Virus record (IMG/VR): IMGVR_UViG_3300030419_001945
Coordinates: 1-38,050 of that record
Reading direction: 5' to 3' (one strand)
DNA: 38,050 bases
Origin: a virus
Made by a program: the position numbers and the translations under genes. The notes beneath the pieces were generated by a model. The model searched no databases and had not been told where the DNA came from. It saw only the letters and a list, made by a program, of their open reading frames with translations. This document shows, piece after piece, positions 23,701 through 30,750 of this stretch; positions within the stretch are counted from its first letter, which is position 1, and every line of letters begins with the position of its first letter.

Positions 23701-25835
23701 CCAACTATACTAAAATCTACACTAAAGCCTGGGATAAAGAATATACTAAAATATGGGATAAACATTATGCTGTGGATTGGGTTAAAGACTATATAACTAA
23801 TTATACTAAAACATATTCAACAGATTACTCTACAGATTATAATAAAGATTATGTAGCAGCATATCAATTGTCTTGGACTAAAACTTATACTAAAATTTAT
23901 GTTAAAGATTATGATAAAGATTATAGTACTGATTATACTAAGATATGGGTAGGTCATACTTACTATGGTGGTTATGCTGATGGTAATAATAATATAAATT
24001 ATACAAAAATATATACTAAGGTATGGACTAAGATATGGGCAAAAGATTACACTAAGATATGGGAAAAAGATTACCATGTTGATTGGGGAAAAGTTTGGAC
24101 CAAAGATTATGATAAAGTTTATGCCAAAGTTTGGGAAACAGATTACAATAAAGATTATGTAAAAATTTACACTAAGACATACACTGGTCAATATACCAAG
24201 ATATGGTCTAAAGACTATACCAAGATATATGCTAAAGTATGGACAAAAGATTATGATAAAGATTACGATAAAATTTATACTAAGATATGGTCTAAAGATT
24301 ATGAGAAAAATTGGGACAAAGTATATGCTAAAGTATGGACAGGAGAGTATACAAAACTTTGGGAAAAATTATATACAAAAGATTATGTAGATGTATACGA
24401 AGGTTCATTTGATGCAAACTATGATAAGAACTATGATAAAAATTATGTGAAAACATATTCAAAAGATTATGTAAAAGATTATGACAAAGTCTATACAAAG
24501 TTATGGACTAAAATATGGTCTAAGGACTATGATAAAAATTATGTAAAAAACTATGATAAAGACTACAATAGAGATTATGATAAAGCGTGGGCTGGTGAGT
24601 ATAGTAAAACATATTCGAAAGATTATACCACAAATTATACAAAAATATATACTAAAATTTGGTCTGATACTTATAGTAAAGAGTATGAAGCTAATTATGA
24701 AAAAGATTATGTCAAAACTTACACTAAGCTATGGGAACAAGATTACGTAAAATTATATGGTAAAGACTATAGTGTTGACTATACAAAATTATATACAGGA
24801 GAGTTTAGTACAGATTATACTACAGATTATGCAAAGCAATGGATAAAACATTATGTAGCTCATTATGAAGGTAATTGGCAACAAGAATTTTCTAAACAAT
24901 GGACAAAAGATTACACAGCAACATATACAAAACTATGGACTAAAGAATGGTTAGGTGATTATAGTAAAGAGTATCTTGTAACATGGTCAAAAAACTATCA
25001 TGCAGAATATGTCAAAAGATATAGAAAAAATTGGTTAAGAACTTATACAAAAGAATATGCTAAACAATGGGTAGGTTCATATCAAGGTGAAGTACAGTAT
25101 ACAAAAATATGGACTGGTGATACGGACTTTGAAGGAACAAGTTATTCAATAGCAAACTTCGTTGGAGCTTATACAAAATTATGGACTAAGGCATGGGATA
25201 AAAGTTATACAAATGCATACACAAGCGCTGTAACATTTACAAAAGCATGGGAAAAAACATACACTGCAGATTGGACAAAAGCATATTCAACTCAATATGA
25301 TGGTGATAGAGCATACAGTAAAGATTGGGAAGGATCGTATACAAAGGTATGGTCTACAGATTACACCGCAACATATAGCACAGATTTTAATAGAGTATAT
25401 ACAAAGATTTGGAGTAAAGATTATCAAGATGAATATGCTGGTACATTTGATCGTAACTATGCAAAAGTATATACAAAAATTTGGACTAAGATATGGGCAA
25501 AAGATTATGCAGGAGAAACAAACTTTAGTGTTGACTACAACAAGGAGTATGTAGGACAATACAATAAAGATTATGTGAAGGCTTATGATGCAGTCTATAC
25601 TAAGATATGGTCCAAAGATTATGGTAAGTCATATGGTGGTGATTGGTCTAAAGATTATGTTAAACTTTATGGTGGTTCATACACTAAGGCATATACAAAG
25701 ATTTGGACTAAGATATATACTAAGGTATACAGTAAAGACTGGTCAAAGGACTATAATAAAACATACGTCGGTACTAACATAGACGATTTCGTAGCAGCTG
25801 TGACAACTGTGAATTTGTGGGTTAGGACCGCTTAA
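20739..25835 (+). CDS. Second giant tetrapeptide-repeat structural protein with duplicated N-terminal domain
   Basis: 1698 residues. Residues 1-248 are ordinary virion-like sequence with an internal duplication: PLKIKYSGSTFNGLQVMTNE followed by MDYIVHQLL near residue 4, and PLKLSYTNGEFNGEIYEMTD followed by IKDWIVRLR near residue 186. Similar starts are seen in T4-like marine phage structural proteins, so this part probably docks to the virion. Residues about 249-1675 are the same [Y/W]-x-K-x tetrapeptide repeat as the preceding gene, including three GPTYYGGF-type cassettes. The last 20 residues (TNIDDFVAAVTTVNLWVRTA) are non-repetitive. No glycine-rich tip is present, unlike the 2592-residue neighbour. 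The two may form successive fibre segments or different fibres. The start is set by the AAGGA in the 36-base leader. Function is inferred from context. Confidence 0.8.
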   Translation: MANPLKIKYSGSTFNGLQVMTNEDMDYIVHQLLTEFVANTGPGTISTNSEHTSIGSFVDTKQTENVGQTTPSGATTTVSTTTVYQNQNSITESGITRPLEFISNTNPIIQQTDTTLNASFISRALSNLTANGLGSYVMQPTQPNSQYTSVLTLTNTLTSNGSSAGNTTQIWQRTSAAAPSAVRPLKLSYTNGEFNGEIYEMTDSQIKDWIVRLRNRMMTTGIGKYVLQDEAPATGTWVKQGTAFIDARYVFGNEKNYVKTYTKIYSTDYSKDWSKDYTTVYSKEWAGDYSKTYTKLYGNEYDKIWSKDYTATYTKLWEKNYVKTYDGNYTKTYTKIWAGEVDYSKDYSKDYSKDYEKNWTKTYEGEYTKLWSKDYSTDYSKAYQKNYTKIWSKDYSTDYAKLWAKNYTSVETFDRDWEKVYTHDWTKAYEKDYTSDQTYSHEWVKIYSKNYDKIFEGSYSGAQIYTGSYTSTGNYSVNYSGTVAYEGTFDVVYAKNFTKRYRKNYEKQFAKEWSKDYIGNYTKTYVGSFSKDYSKDYDKNWTKEYTKIYEGHFAGGAYQNDWEKPYANEYTKIWTKTYVGNYVKTYTKIWSKLWEKIWTKGYQADYNKEYNVWYLKDWTKDYNQDYSADYTKIWTKIWSKDYDGEYGGSFDATYTKAYTKRYEKDYVKTYSKDYDKDYSVDYTKIWSKNYVKDYDKDYVKTYTKIWAKVWLGEYTKGWVKGYVKAYDKVYEGAFDANYTKIWAKIYSKDYSTDYTKIWTKRYSKDYGADYTKIWSKDYDKVYEGTFDTDYTKNWVKTYTKLWGADYTKIWSKDYGDEYAQHYHKNYVKTYTKIWTKIWEKDYTKNWLVAYAQHWHKNWVKAYQLSWTKTYTKIYTKAWDKEYTKIWVGPTYYGGFASGSDTTNYTKIYTKIWEKDYDKVWSKDWHVDWQDASEDNYAQHWHKDYVAAYQLSWHKSYDKIYTKIWDKDYTKIWVGPTYYGGFASGSDTTNYTKIYTKAWDKEYTKIWDKHYAVDWVKDYITNYTKTYSTDYSTDYNKDYVAAYQLSWTKTYTKIYVKDYDKDYSTDYTKIWVGHTYYGGYADGNNNINYTKIYTKVWTKIWAKDYTKIWEKDYHVDWGKVWTKDYDKVYAKVWETDYNKDYVKIYTKTYTGQYTKIWSKDYTKIYAKVWTKDYDKDYDKIYTKIWSKDYEKNWDKVYAKVWTGEYTKLWEKLYTKDYVDVYEGSFDANYDKNYDKNYVKTYSKDYVKDYDKVYTKLWTKIWSKDYDKNYVKNYDKDYNRDYDKAWAGEYSKTYSKDYTTNYTKIYTKIWSDTYSKEYEANYEKDYVKTYTKLWEQDYVKLYGKDYSVDYTKLYTGEFSTDYTTDYAKQWIKHYVAHYEGNWQQEFSKQWTKDYTATYTKLWTKEWLGDYSKEYLVTWSKNYHAEYVKRYRKNWLRTYTKEYAKQWVGSYQGEVQYTKIWTGDTDFEGTSYSIANFVGAYTKLWTKAWDKSYTNAYTSAVTFTKAWEKTYTADWTKAYSTQYDGDRAYSKDWEGSYTKVWSTDYTATYSTDFNRVYTKIWSKDYQDEYAGTFDRNYAKVYTKIWTKIWAKDYAGETNFSVDYNKEYVGQYNKDYVKAYDAVYTKIWSKDYGKSYGGDWSKDYVKLYGGSYTKAYTKIWTKIYTKVYSKDWSKDYNKTYVGTNIDDFVAAVTTVNLWVRTA
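21483..25770 (+). repeat. Tandem tetrapeptide (12-bp quasi-period) coding repeat, giant protein 2
   Basis: Same design as at 13108-19520: an aromatic residue every fourth position, mainly Y-TKI-W-SKD-Y and Y-DKV-Y units, with synonymous-codon shuffling between units. GPTYYGGF-type cassettes lie at 23400-23423, 23658-23681 and, in the variant GHTYYGGY, 23952-23975. Glycine variants (YEGSFD, YEGAFD) mark phase resets or spacing changes at several points. Boundaries approximate. Confidence 0.9.
23274..23828 (+). repeat. Copy B of the ~185-residue module shared by both giant proteins
   Basis: Collinear with 17670-18221: WLVAYAQHWHKNWVKAYQLSW, GPTYYGGFASGSDTTNYTK, KDWHVDW, YAQHWHKDYVAAYQLSW, second GPTYYGGF cassette, then YAVDW/YITNY and YSTDY. 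The intervening tetrapeptides vary (KNYDKIYTKDW versus KTYTKIYTKAW). This points to either common descent by duplication or exchange between the neighbouring genes. Confidence 0.85.
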
Positions 25836-25852
25836 CAATATGAGGATAAATT

Positions 25853-26578
25853 ATGGCAACAGAAACTGGACAAGGTGATTTTGACCAAGCATCTATAGCT
25901 GAAGGTGCTTCATCAGAAGCTGAGCAAGCTAATAGAACAATAGATGCTAGAGAAGAAGAATCTAAAGACCGTTTAAATATTAACAGACCCCCACCTCAAA
26001 CAACGTCGTGGGAAAGAGAGAATAAGATTATGGAAGAACAAAAGACTAAAGTTGTTGCTGGTGACAACATTGAAGATCAACCAGACAAATCCAAAGAAAA
26101 AAAACAAGAACCAAAGTATCCATTCAATGATGCTGAGCCTATCTTTGCTTACTATGGTAATGATAAAAAAACACTTTTGTTTTTTGTTTTAAGACATCCG
26201 GATGGCCCACAAGGTCAACCTGGACCAACAGATACACATCAAATACATAAGACCAAAGAACATGATGCTGCTTGGTATTGGGTACATAAGTTAGTAGGTC
26301 AAGAAGCTATTCATAGAAATACTAAGAAAGAAATAGATCGTCTTGATAAGATGAGAAAAAAAGATGAAGTAGCTGATAAGGATCGCCAACATAAAATGGA
26401 TCAAGAAAAGCTGTTCCAAGCTAAAATAGATGCATTTGAAATGGATGTTGTACGTGGTACAACTAATAAAGAAATGAAATCTAAAATAAGAAGATCAAAA
26501 AGTATTATGGAATTGACTGCCTACGTAGGTGCAATTATAGCATTGGAGACTATGAATGGAACAAAAGCAGCCGACTAA
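25853..26578 (+). CDS. Charged, partly coiled-coil protein; probable virion component, unknown
   Basis: 241 residues, very rich in Glu, Lys, Asp and Gln. Residues 1-90 are polar and probably disordered (TIDAREEESKDRLNINRPPP). A compact central part at about 95-150 has YPFNDAEPIFAYYGNDKKTL and LFFVLRHPDGPQGQPGP strands. Residues 155-220 are helical and charged (KKEIDRLDKMRKKDEVADKD), and the C-terminus is a hydrophobic helix (IMELTAYVGAIIALETMNG). No enzyme motif seen. It is 17 bases after the second giant protein and overlaps the first glycosyltransferase-like gene by 23 bases, so it may be a chaperone or attachment protein for the repeat fibres, but this is only positional. Confidence 0.65.
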   Translation: MATETGQGDFDQASIAEGASSEAEQANRTIDAREEESKDRLNINRPPPQTTSWERENKIMEEQKTKVVAGDNIEDQPDKSKEKKQEPKYPFNDAEPIFAYYGNDKKTLLFFVLRHPDGPQGQPGPTDTHQIHKTKEHDAAWYWVHKLVGQEAIHRNTKKEIDRLDKMRKKDEVADKDRQHKMDQEKLFQAKIDAFEMDVVRGTTNKEMKSKIRRSKSIMELTAYVGAIIALETMNGTKAAD

Positions 26579-27416
26579 AGGATTTATGTTAGTTGCTTCA
26601 TTCTCTAAGCCTTATTATGATGCAGCTGTTATGTGTGCTGACTCTATTAAAGATTTCTACCCAGAAGCCAAGATAGCATTATATACACATAAAGATTGGT
26701 TTGAAGAAAAGCACAGACATTTATTTGATCATGTACATCTTGAAGTACCTGTTCATGTCAGAGCAAAACTTTGGGCACTAACGAAAACACCTTATGATAT
26801 AACAGCATATATTGATGCAGACATATATTGTCAACACGAAGATGTTAAGTATATGTTTGATGAGATAGATGACGAACATGATATGGCAATGTCATGTAAT
26901 AGACCGTATAATGCAAAAGTAGTTTATATAACAAGAGATGAAGAATTAACTCATTATAAGCCAGAACACAAAGAACTTATCAAGACAGCTAAAGTACATG
27001 AATGGGATTTTGAAGGTAAGGAAGGTTGTTGGCGTATGAAGTGGCACTGTGGTATGTTTGTTTATAAAAAGAATGAACGTACATTTAAGATGCTAGATAT
27101 GTGGTACAAGAATTATAAGACTCAAATAGAATCAAACCCAAAAAAGAACTGGCCATACAATTGGCCTAGCTCATTATGGTATTGGGATACATTTGCATTC
27201 TTTAATACTAACTACAATGTTGATTACGGAGTAAAGATAAAAGAGATTCACGCTAAGTGGAATTATGTCAAAGGATATAGAGCTGAGCGTGAGTTAACAG
27301 AAAAAGACAATATAGTTTTTTGGCATTACACAATACCAAATGACTTAGTAGATAGGAGTACTTATAATGACCCCGATATACGAGATACAATCGGAAATTT
27401 TAAAATTATTAAATGA
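26556..27416 (+). CDS. Glycosyltransferase-like protein (GT-A type, D-A-D motif)
   Basis: 286 residues. The N-terminus FMLVASFSKPYYDAAVMCAD fits a nucleotide-sugar-binding Rossmann-like start, followed by 'DSIKDFYPEAKIALYTH'. The metal-binding D-x-D is at D87-A88-D89 in YIDADIYCQ, preceded by RAKLWALTKTPYD, the order seen in GT-A enzymes of the GT8 kind. Further on, WHCGMFVYKKNE resembles the acceptor-side 'FN.G' region. These enzymes move a sugar from a nucleotide donor to protein, lipid or glycan. The LTEKDNIVFWHYTIPNDL C-terminal part closes the fold. Start chosen at 26556 because TTGGAG precedes it inside the upstream gene. Donor and acceptor are unknown. Phage copies may modify virion proteins or surface glycans. 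Confidence in the fold is moderate. Confidence 0.65.
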   Translation: MEQKQPTKGFMLVASFSKPYYDAAVMCADSIKDFYPEAKIALYTHKDWFEEKHRHLFDHVHLEVPVHVRAKLWALTKTPYDITAYIDADIYCQHEDVKYMFDEIDDEHDMAMSCNRPYNAKVVYITRDEELTHYKPEHKELIKTAKVHEWDFEGKEGCWRMKWHCGMFVYKKNERTFKMLDMWYKNYKTQIESNPKKNWPYNWPSSLWYWDTFAFFNTNYNVDYGVKIKEIHAKWNYVKGYRAERELTEKDNIVFWHYTIPNDLVDRSTYNDPDIRDTIGNFKIIK

Positions 27417-28119
27417 GTGGAAGGACTTTGTCTGGGGACTGGACATGGAACAACTCATGCAGCGTAAAGGTAAATTCTATAGAGAGAATAGATCTAAGTA
27501 TGCTACAAGTATAGAATGTTTAAGTTCTATGGAACATGATACACATGATGGCTATCCACCAGACTCACATGGCTATGACTTTAATCAAATAGCAACATGG
27601 GTTAAGAACGACAACATTAAAGATAAAGATATTGCAAAAGAAATACAAGAGAAAAGTCATTGGCTTGATGATAACTTAGGATCATTACTTGGTATAAGAT
27701 TTTGTGCACTAAAGATGTGGTATCCAAAAGATGGTTACATTGCATGGCATAATAATTGGAATGTACCAGGGTATAATGTTTTATTCACATATACAGAAAC
27801 TGGTAATGGATATTGGAGACATATAAATCCAGCAGGTTCTAAAGGTAAAATTAATAAACCATTTGACAAACATTTAGTACATATACCTGATGTACCAGGA
27901 TGGCATATGAAGACAGGCTATTATGGTAAGAAAGATGAACATGAAAAAATTATGTGGCATAGTGCTTATGGTGGTGAACCAAGAATGACTTTGGGTTATG
28001 TTGTATATAATGAAGACTTGTGGAAAAATATGGTAGAAGATATTGCTGGCAAAGAGTTAGTATGGCCTCTTGCACCTTTTGATCCAAGTATGCTACCTGA
28101 AGGAGCTAGTTATTCATAA
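27367..28119 (+). CDS. 2-oxoglutarate/Fe(II) oxygenase-like protein
   Basis: 250 residues. The core runs from about 115 to 215: KMWYPKDGYIAWHNNWNVPG, a TYTETGNGYWRHI strand, VPGWHMKTGYYG, then MWHSAYGGEPRMTLGYVVY. It resembles a double-stranded beta helix oxygenase with proximal His128, distal His198 and Arg206 eight residues later for 2-oxoglutarate. The usual HxD is H-N-N here, so Asp is replaced by Asn130. I recall similar 'WHTN' variants in T4-like cyanophage oxygenases, so the change may be a family feature. Members hydroxylate amino-acid side chains, among other substrates; the target here is unknown. It overlaps the preceding GT-like gene by 50 bases. AGGAG at 27354-27358 supports the 27367 ATG over a later ATG at 27445. 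Confidence 0.6.
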   Translation: MTPIYEIQSEILKLLNEWKDFVWGLDMEQLMQRKGKFYRENRSKYATSIECLSSMEHDTHDGYPPDSHGYDFNQIATWVKNDNIKDKDIAKEIQEKSHWLDDNLGSLLGIRFCALKMWYPKDGYIAWHNNWNVPGYNVLFTYTETGNGYWRHINPAGSKGKINKPFDKHLVHIPDVPGWHMKTGYYGKKDEHEKIMWHSAYGGEPRMTLGYVVYNEDLWKNMVEDIAGKELVWPLAPFDPSMLPEGASYS

Positions 28120-28544
28120 TGCCGAAGAATACTGCAGGAGTAGAATTACCAGAATACTTTGTACCTTGTCGTGGTACTATTATGGATTACTATAGACAAG
28201 TAGTTAATAATAGAGGTTGGAAGAATTATCTTGTTACAGAATATAAAGATCTATACCAAGGCTATGATAACGTATTTAAATTTAGAGCAGAGCTAAAAAA
28301 CCGTATACCATTTGATTATGATAATAAACTAAGAGAACATATAGTTAGAAAATCTAATATAAGATTTGTTAATCATGGTAGAGATGGTATGCTAGAAAAA
28401 TACTTTCTCCAAGATCATCATACACTACTTCATATAATAGTTAGTAAAAGAGTAGATACATTAGTATTAATGTTTAAGTATGCTAAAGAAAAAGAACAAA
28501 TAGATGAATGGCTAACAATTGAAAGAAAATATTACTATGAATAA
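28119..28544 (+). CDS. Unknown protein in the modification island
   Basis: 141 residues. Starts at an ATG sharing its A with the TAA of the oxygenase-like gene. It is basic and aromatic, with VPCRGTIMDYYRQVVNNRGW, a YKDLYQGYDNVFKFRAEL stretch and RKSNIRFVNHGRDGMLEKYF followed by a hydrophobic HTLLHIIVSKRVDTLVLMF segment. No known motif, signal peptide or D-x-D was recognised. Tight packing between oxygenase- and glycosyltransferase-like genes suggests it works with them. I cannot say more from sequence alone. Confidence 0.6.
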   Translation: MPKNTAGVELPEYFVPCRGTIMDYYRQVVNNRGWKNYLVTEYKDLYQGYDNVFKFRAELKNRIPFDYDNKLREHIVRKSNIRFVNHGRDGMLEKYFLQDHHTLLHIIVSKRVDTLVLMFKYAKEKEQIDEWLTIERKYYYE

Positions 28545-29262
28545 TATTTTTGTCGTAAAGACAATACCAGAGAAAGCTACTATTAAAGAAAAGTACAAAG
28601 ATGCTCATGTGTGGGATATCTTTTGGCAAGTTAAACAATTATATAGAAAAAAATTTAAATTTTATTTGCTAACAAACTTTACAACAGTAAATCATCCTGA
28701 AATAAGAATTGTTGATATATCTAAATGGAAGTATGATGGATGGTGGAATAAAATGTTATTGTTTCATCCTGATATTGATAAAGAAGGTACTAATTTATAT
28801 TTTGATTTAGATACTACATTTCATAGAGAGATAACAGATATTGATAAATTTATATCACCAGGTTTACTAACATCTGTATATTGTTATTGGAAACCAATTG
28901 ACTGGTTAGACCTAAGTGCTCAACCTAAGGAGTTACAAGAAGATCCTGATATGAAGTTTCCATCTATGTATAACTCATCTGTAATGGGTTGGAAAGGTCA
29001 TACGCTAACAAGTATATGGGAAGATTTTAAAGATAATGATGAATACTATATGACATTGTATAGAGGTAATGATGATTACTTAGGACATATGCAATTAGAT
29101 AAACTAAAAGCTCTACCAAGAGGTATATGTTATTCTCAATATTATGGTGCAGAAGTAGGTTCAGAATTCTTTCCAAGAGATAAAAAAGCTAACATTAAAA
29201 GAGATAATTATTATATAAGGTTATTAAATGGACCAGGAAAAGATCAACCTACTGACAATTAA
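28537..29262 (+). CDS. Glycosyltransferase-like protein, DLD family member 1
   Basis: 241 residues from the ATG at 28537; an in-frame TTG at 28519 would add six residues but lies deeper in the previous gene, and MNNIFVVKTI looks like a natural N-terminal strand. Key features are DGWWNKMLLFHPD, then LYFDLDTTFHREI with D90-L91-D92, and MYNSSVMGWKG. The RGNDDYLGHMQLD segment and a 'YSQYYGAEVG' end follow. The same plan (WWNK, YxDLD, NSSVM, D-x-x-L, YS..G) recurs in the genes at 29228 and 30079, so these are tandem paralogs. The D-x-D in a hydrophobic strand indicates a GT-A-like nucleotide-sugar fold. Donor and acceptor are unknown. Confidence 0.62.
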   Translation: MNNIFVVKTIPEKATIKEKYKDAHVWDIFWQVKQLYRKKFKFYLLTNFTTVNHPEIRIVDISKWKYDGWWNKMLLFHPDIDKEGTNLYFDLDTTFHREITDIDKFISPGLLTSVYCYWKPIDWLDLSAQPKELQEDPDMKFPSMYNSSVMGWKGHTLTSIWEDFKDNDEYYMTLYRGNDDYLGHMQLDKLKALPRGICYSQYYGAEVGSEFFPRDKKANIKRDNYYIRLLNGPGKDQPTDN

Positions 29263-30097
29263 ATGGGGTACTAAGTTTTCAGCTGACTATCCTAATTTAA
29301 TTCATAGAATGGCCGAACGTCATATGCCCTGTGAGTTTAATTCATATTGTATGACAGATGATCCTACTGGATTAGATAAAGAAATTATTCCTGTAGAGAC
29401 AACAGAGGGTTGGCTATGGAATGATGTTATAGGTAAATGTCAAGGTGATAACGAATTAGCAGCTCTTGACAAACATGATGAATTTCTTTCACGGCTTATT
29501 GAAAATGATTCTTTTGAACAAAATACAATTATTAAAAAATTTGAAAAGATTAATTTAAGACCTCAGTGGTGGTTTTGGGATGCAGTTAAGATGTCTATAT
29601 TTGCTCCAAAGCTGTGTGGTATAGAAGGTAAGATATTATTCTCAGATTTAGATAATTTATTTTTGAATAGATTAGATAAAGTAATACAGACAACACCTCC
29701 TGCAATGATAAAAACTGATTGGAATCCAAACTATCATTTTGGAATGCATGGTGGTAATTATTTTCTTACTATGGGGTTCAATGCTAGTTTGATATACGTG
29801 GATAATAGATCACCCGTGACAGAAGAAATATGGAACCACTTTGTAAGATATTATGAACAAATAAGAGGTTCATTATATAGTAGTGATGCCTATCTATGGA
29901 GATGTCATAGAGATAAAATAAACACATATCCAGAAAAGACAGTTTATTCTCATAGTAGAGGTTCAAAATATCCAGATCAAACAAAAGGAAAGTTAAGGCC
30001 TAATCATGAGGTTTGTATTTTTATGGAAGATCATGAACCTGATCCTTTAGATATAAAAGAAGGTTGGGAGGCTGACTTATGCAAGCAGTATCTGTAA
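29228..30097 (+). CDS. Glycosyltransferase-like protein, DLD family member 2
   Basis: 289 residues, overlapping member 1 by 35 bases. N-terminus INLLTIKWGTKFSADYPNLI, then YCMTDDPTGL (shared with member 3's YCMTDNPEGL), WWFWDAVKMSIFAPKLCG, and ILFSDLDNLFLNRLDKVI with D140-L141-D142. Later come GFNASLIYVDNR, YSSDAYLWRCHRDKINTYP and VYSHSRGSKYPDQTKGKLRP. The insertion at about residues 60-105, absent in members 1 and 3, explains the extra length. The plan fits a GT-A-type transferase with metal-binding D-x-D. AAGG at 29217-29220 precedes the ATG. Its role is inferred from this motif pattern and from neighbouring relatives. Confidence 0.65.
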   Translation: MDQEKINLLTIKWGTKFSADYPNLIHRMAERHMPCEFNSYCMTDDPTGLDKEIIPVETTEGWLWNDVIGKCQGDNELAALDKHDEFLSRLIENDSFEQNTIIKKFEKINLRPQWWFWDAVKMSIFAPKLCGIEGKILFSDLDNLFLNRLDKVIQTTPPAMIKTDWNPNYHFGMHGGNYFLTMGFNASLIYVDNRSPVTEEIWNHFVRYYEQIRGSLYSSDAYLWRCHRDKINTYPEKTVYSHSRGSKYPDQTKGKLRPNHEVCIFMEDHEPDPLDIKEGWEADLCKQYL

Positions 30098-30750
30098 AAG
30101 TAGGAAAACAATATGGTGTTGAATATGTCAACCAATTATATAAACAACTGTTGACGTTTCATAAAGATTGTATATACTATTGTATGACAGATAATCCAGA
30201 AGGGTTACATAAAGATATACAGATAATAAAAATCACTGATAGCTTTAAAGAACGTAAGTGGTGGAATAAGATAAAGTTATTTGAACCAGGTCTTTTTGAT
30301 CAACCTACTATCTATTTGGATTTAGATTGTTATATACATACTTCGCTAGACAAGTTTATAGAAACATCACATCCTGATAAATTAAACATTCTTAAAACAA
30401 CATGGTTTAGTGATAGTATAGCAAGAAAGGTACATATGTGTAATGTGAACTCTTCTGTAATGGTTATAAATGACCATAATTGTGAACCTATGTGGAAAGA
30501 GTGCCAAGACCATATAGATCGAATGTACAAGAGTTTCTATGGGTTAGATCCATGGTTATACAGGAGACATATGAGTAGCATGCAATTCTTTCAACCTGGG
30601 TTAGCTTATTCATTTAAACACGGAAGTATGTTTCCAAATGATATAGATAAAAATAAATTGAGGCAATTACCAGTATGCATATTTGATGATGCGCAAAATA
30701 GAAAAGAGGTGTTAGATGGACTATGGCAAAGTTCAGCAGCTATGGGCTAA
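30079..30750 (+). CDS. Glycosyltransferase-like protein, DLD family member 3
   Basis: 223 residues, overlapping member 2 by 19 bases, with GGGAGG just upstream of the ATG. Order of motifs: VKVGKQYGVEYVNQLYKQLL, YCMTDNPEGLHKDI, KWWNKIKLFEPGLFD, TIYLDLDCYIHTSLDKFIE with D81-L82-D83, VNSSVMVINDH, YGLDPWLYRRH, and LAYSFKHGSMFPND. It is the most compact copy and matches both neighbours strongly in these blocks. A GT-A-like sugar transferase fold is the likely reading. Three adjacent diverged copies suggest sequential additions to one glycan or related acceptors. Confidence 0.65.
   Translation: MQAVSVKVGKQYGVEYVNQLYKQLLTFHKDCIYYCMTDNPEGLHKDIQIIKITDSFKERKWWNKIKLFEPGLFDQPTIYLDLDCYIHTSLDKFIETSHPDKLNILKTTWFSDSIARKVHMCNVNSSVMVINDHNCEPMWKECQDHIDRMYKSFYGLDPWLYRRHMSSMQFFQPGLAYSFKHGSMFPNDIDKNKLRQLPVCIFDDAQNRKEVLDGLWQSSAAMG

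Noticed and set aside
13108-25770. CRISPR-like or satellite DNA array suggested by the regular repeats
   Set aside because: There are no constant repeats separated by unique spacers; the period is 12 bases, in frame, and the repeat is conserved at protein rather than DNA level.
13237-25782. Many 60-160-codon open frames in other frames and on the - strand across the repeat genes
   Set aside because: The 12-base quasi-period with few stop-prone codons opens the alternative frames. They are low-complexity Ile/Lys/Leu or Ile/Phe/Cys strings with no ribosome sites and no conserved pattern, so they are shadows of the two giants.
12924-25835. Collagen-like, RTX or choline-binding repeats
   Set aside because: The Gly-x-y period of 3, the Gly/Asp nonapeptide and the GW-type 20-residue units are all absent; the actual period is 4 with aromatic anchors.
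27413-27445. Alternative starts for the oxygenase-like gene at ATG 27413 or 27445
   Set aside because: 27413 is out of frame, and 27445 lacks a ribosome site as good as AGGAG at 27354-27358, which serves ATG 27367.
28519-28536. TTG at 28519 as the start of the first DLD gene
   Set aside because: It adds only six residues deeper into the preceding gene; ATG 28537 gives a natural N-terminal strand.
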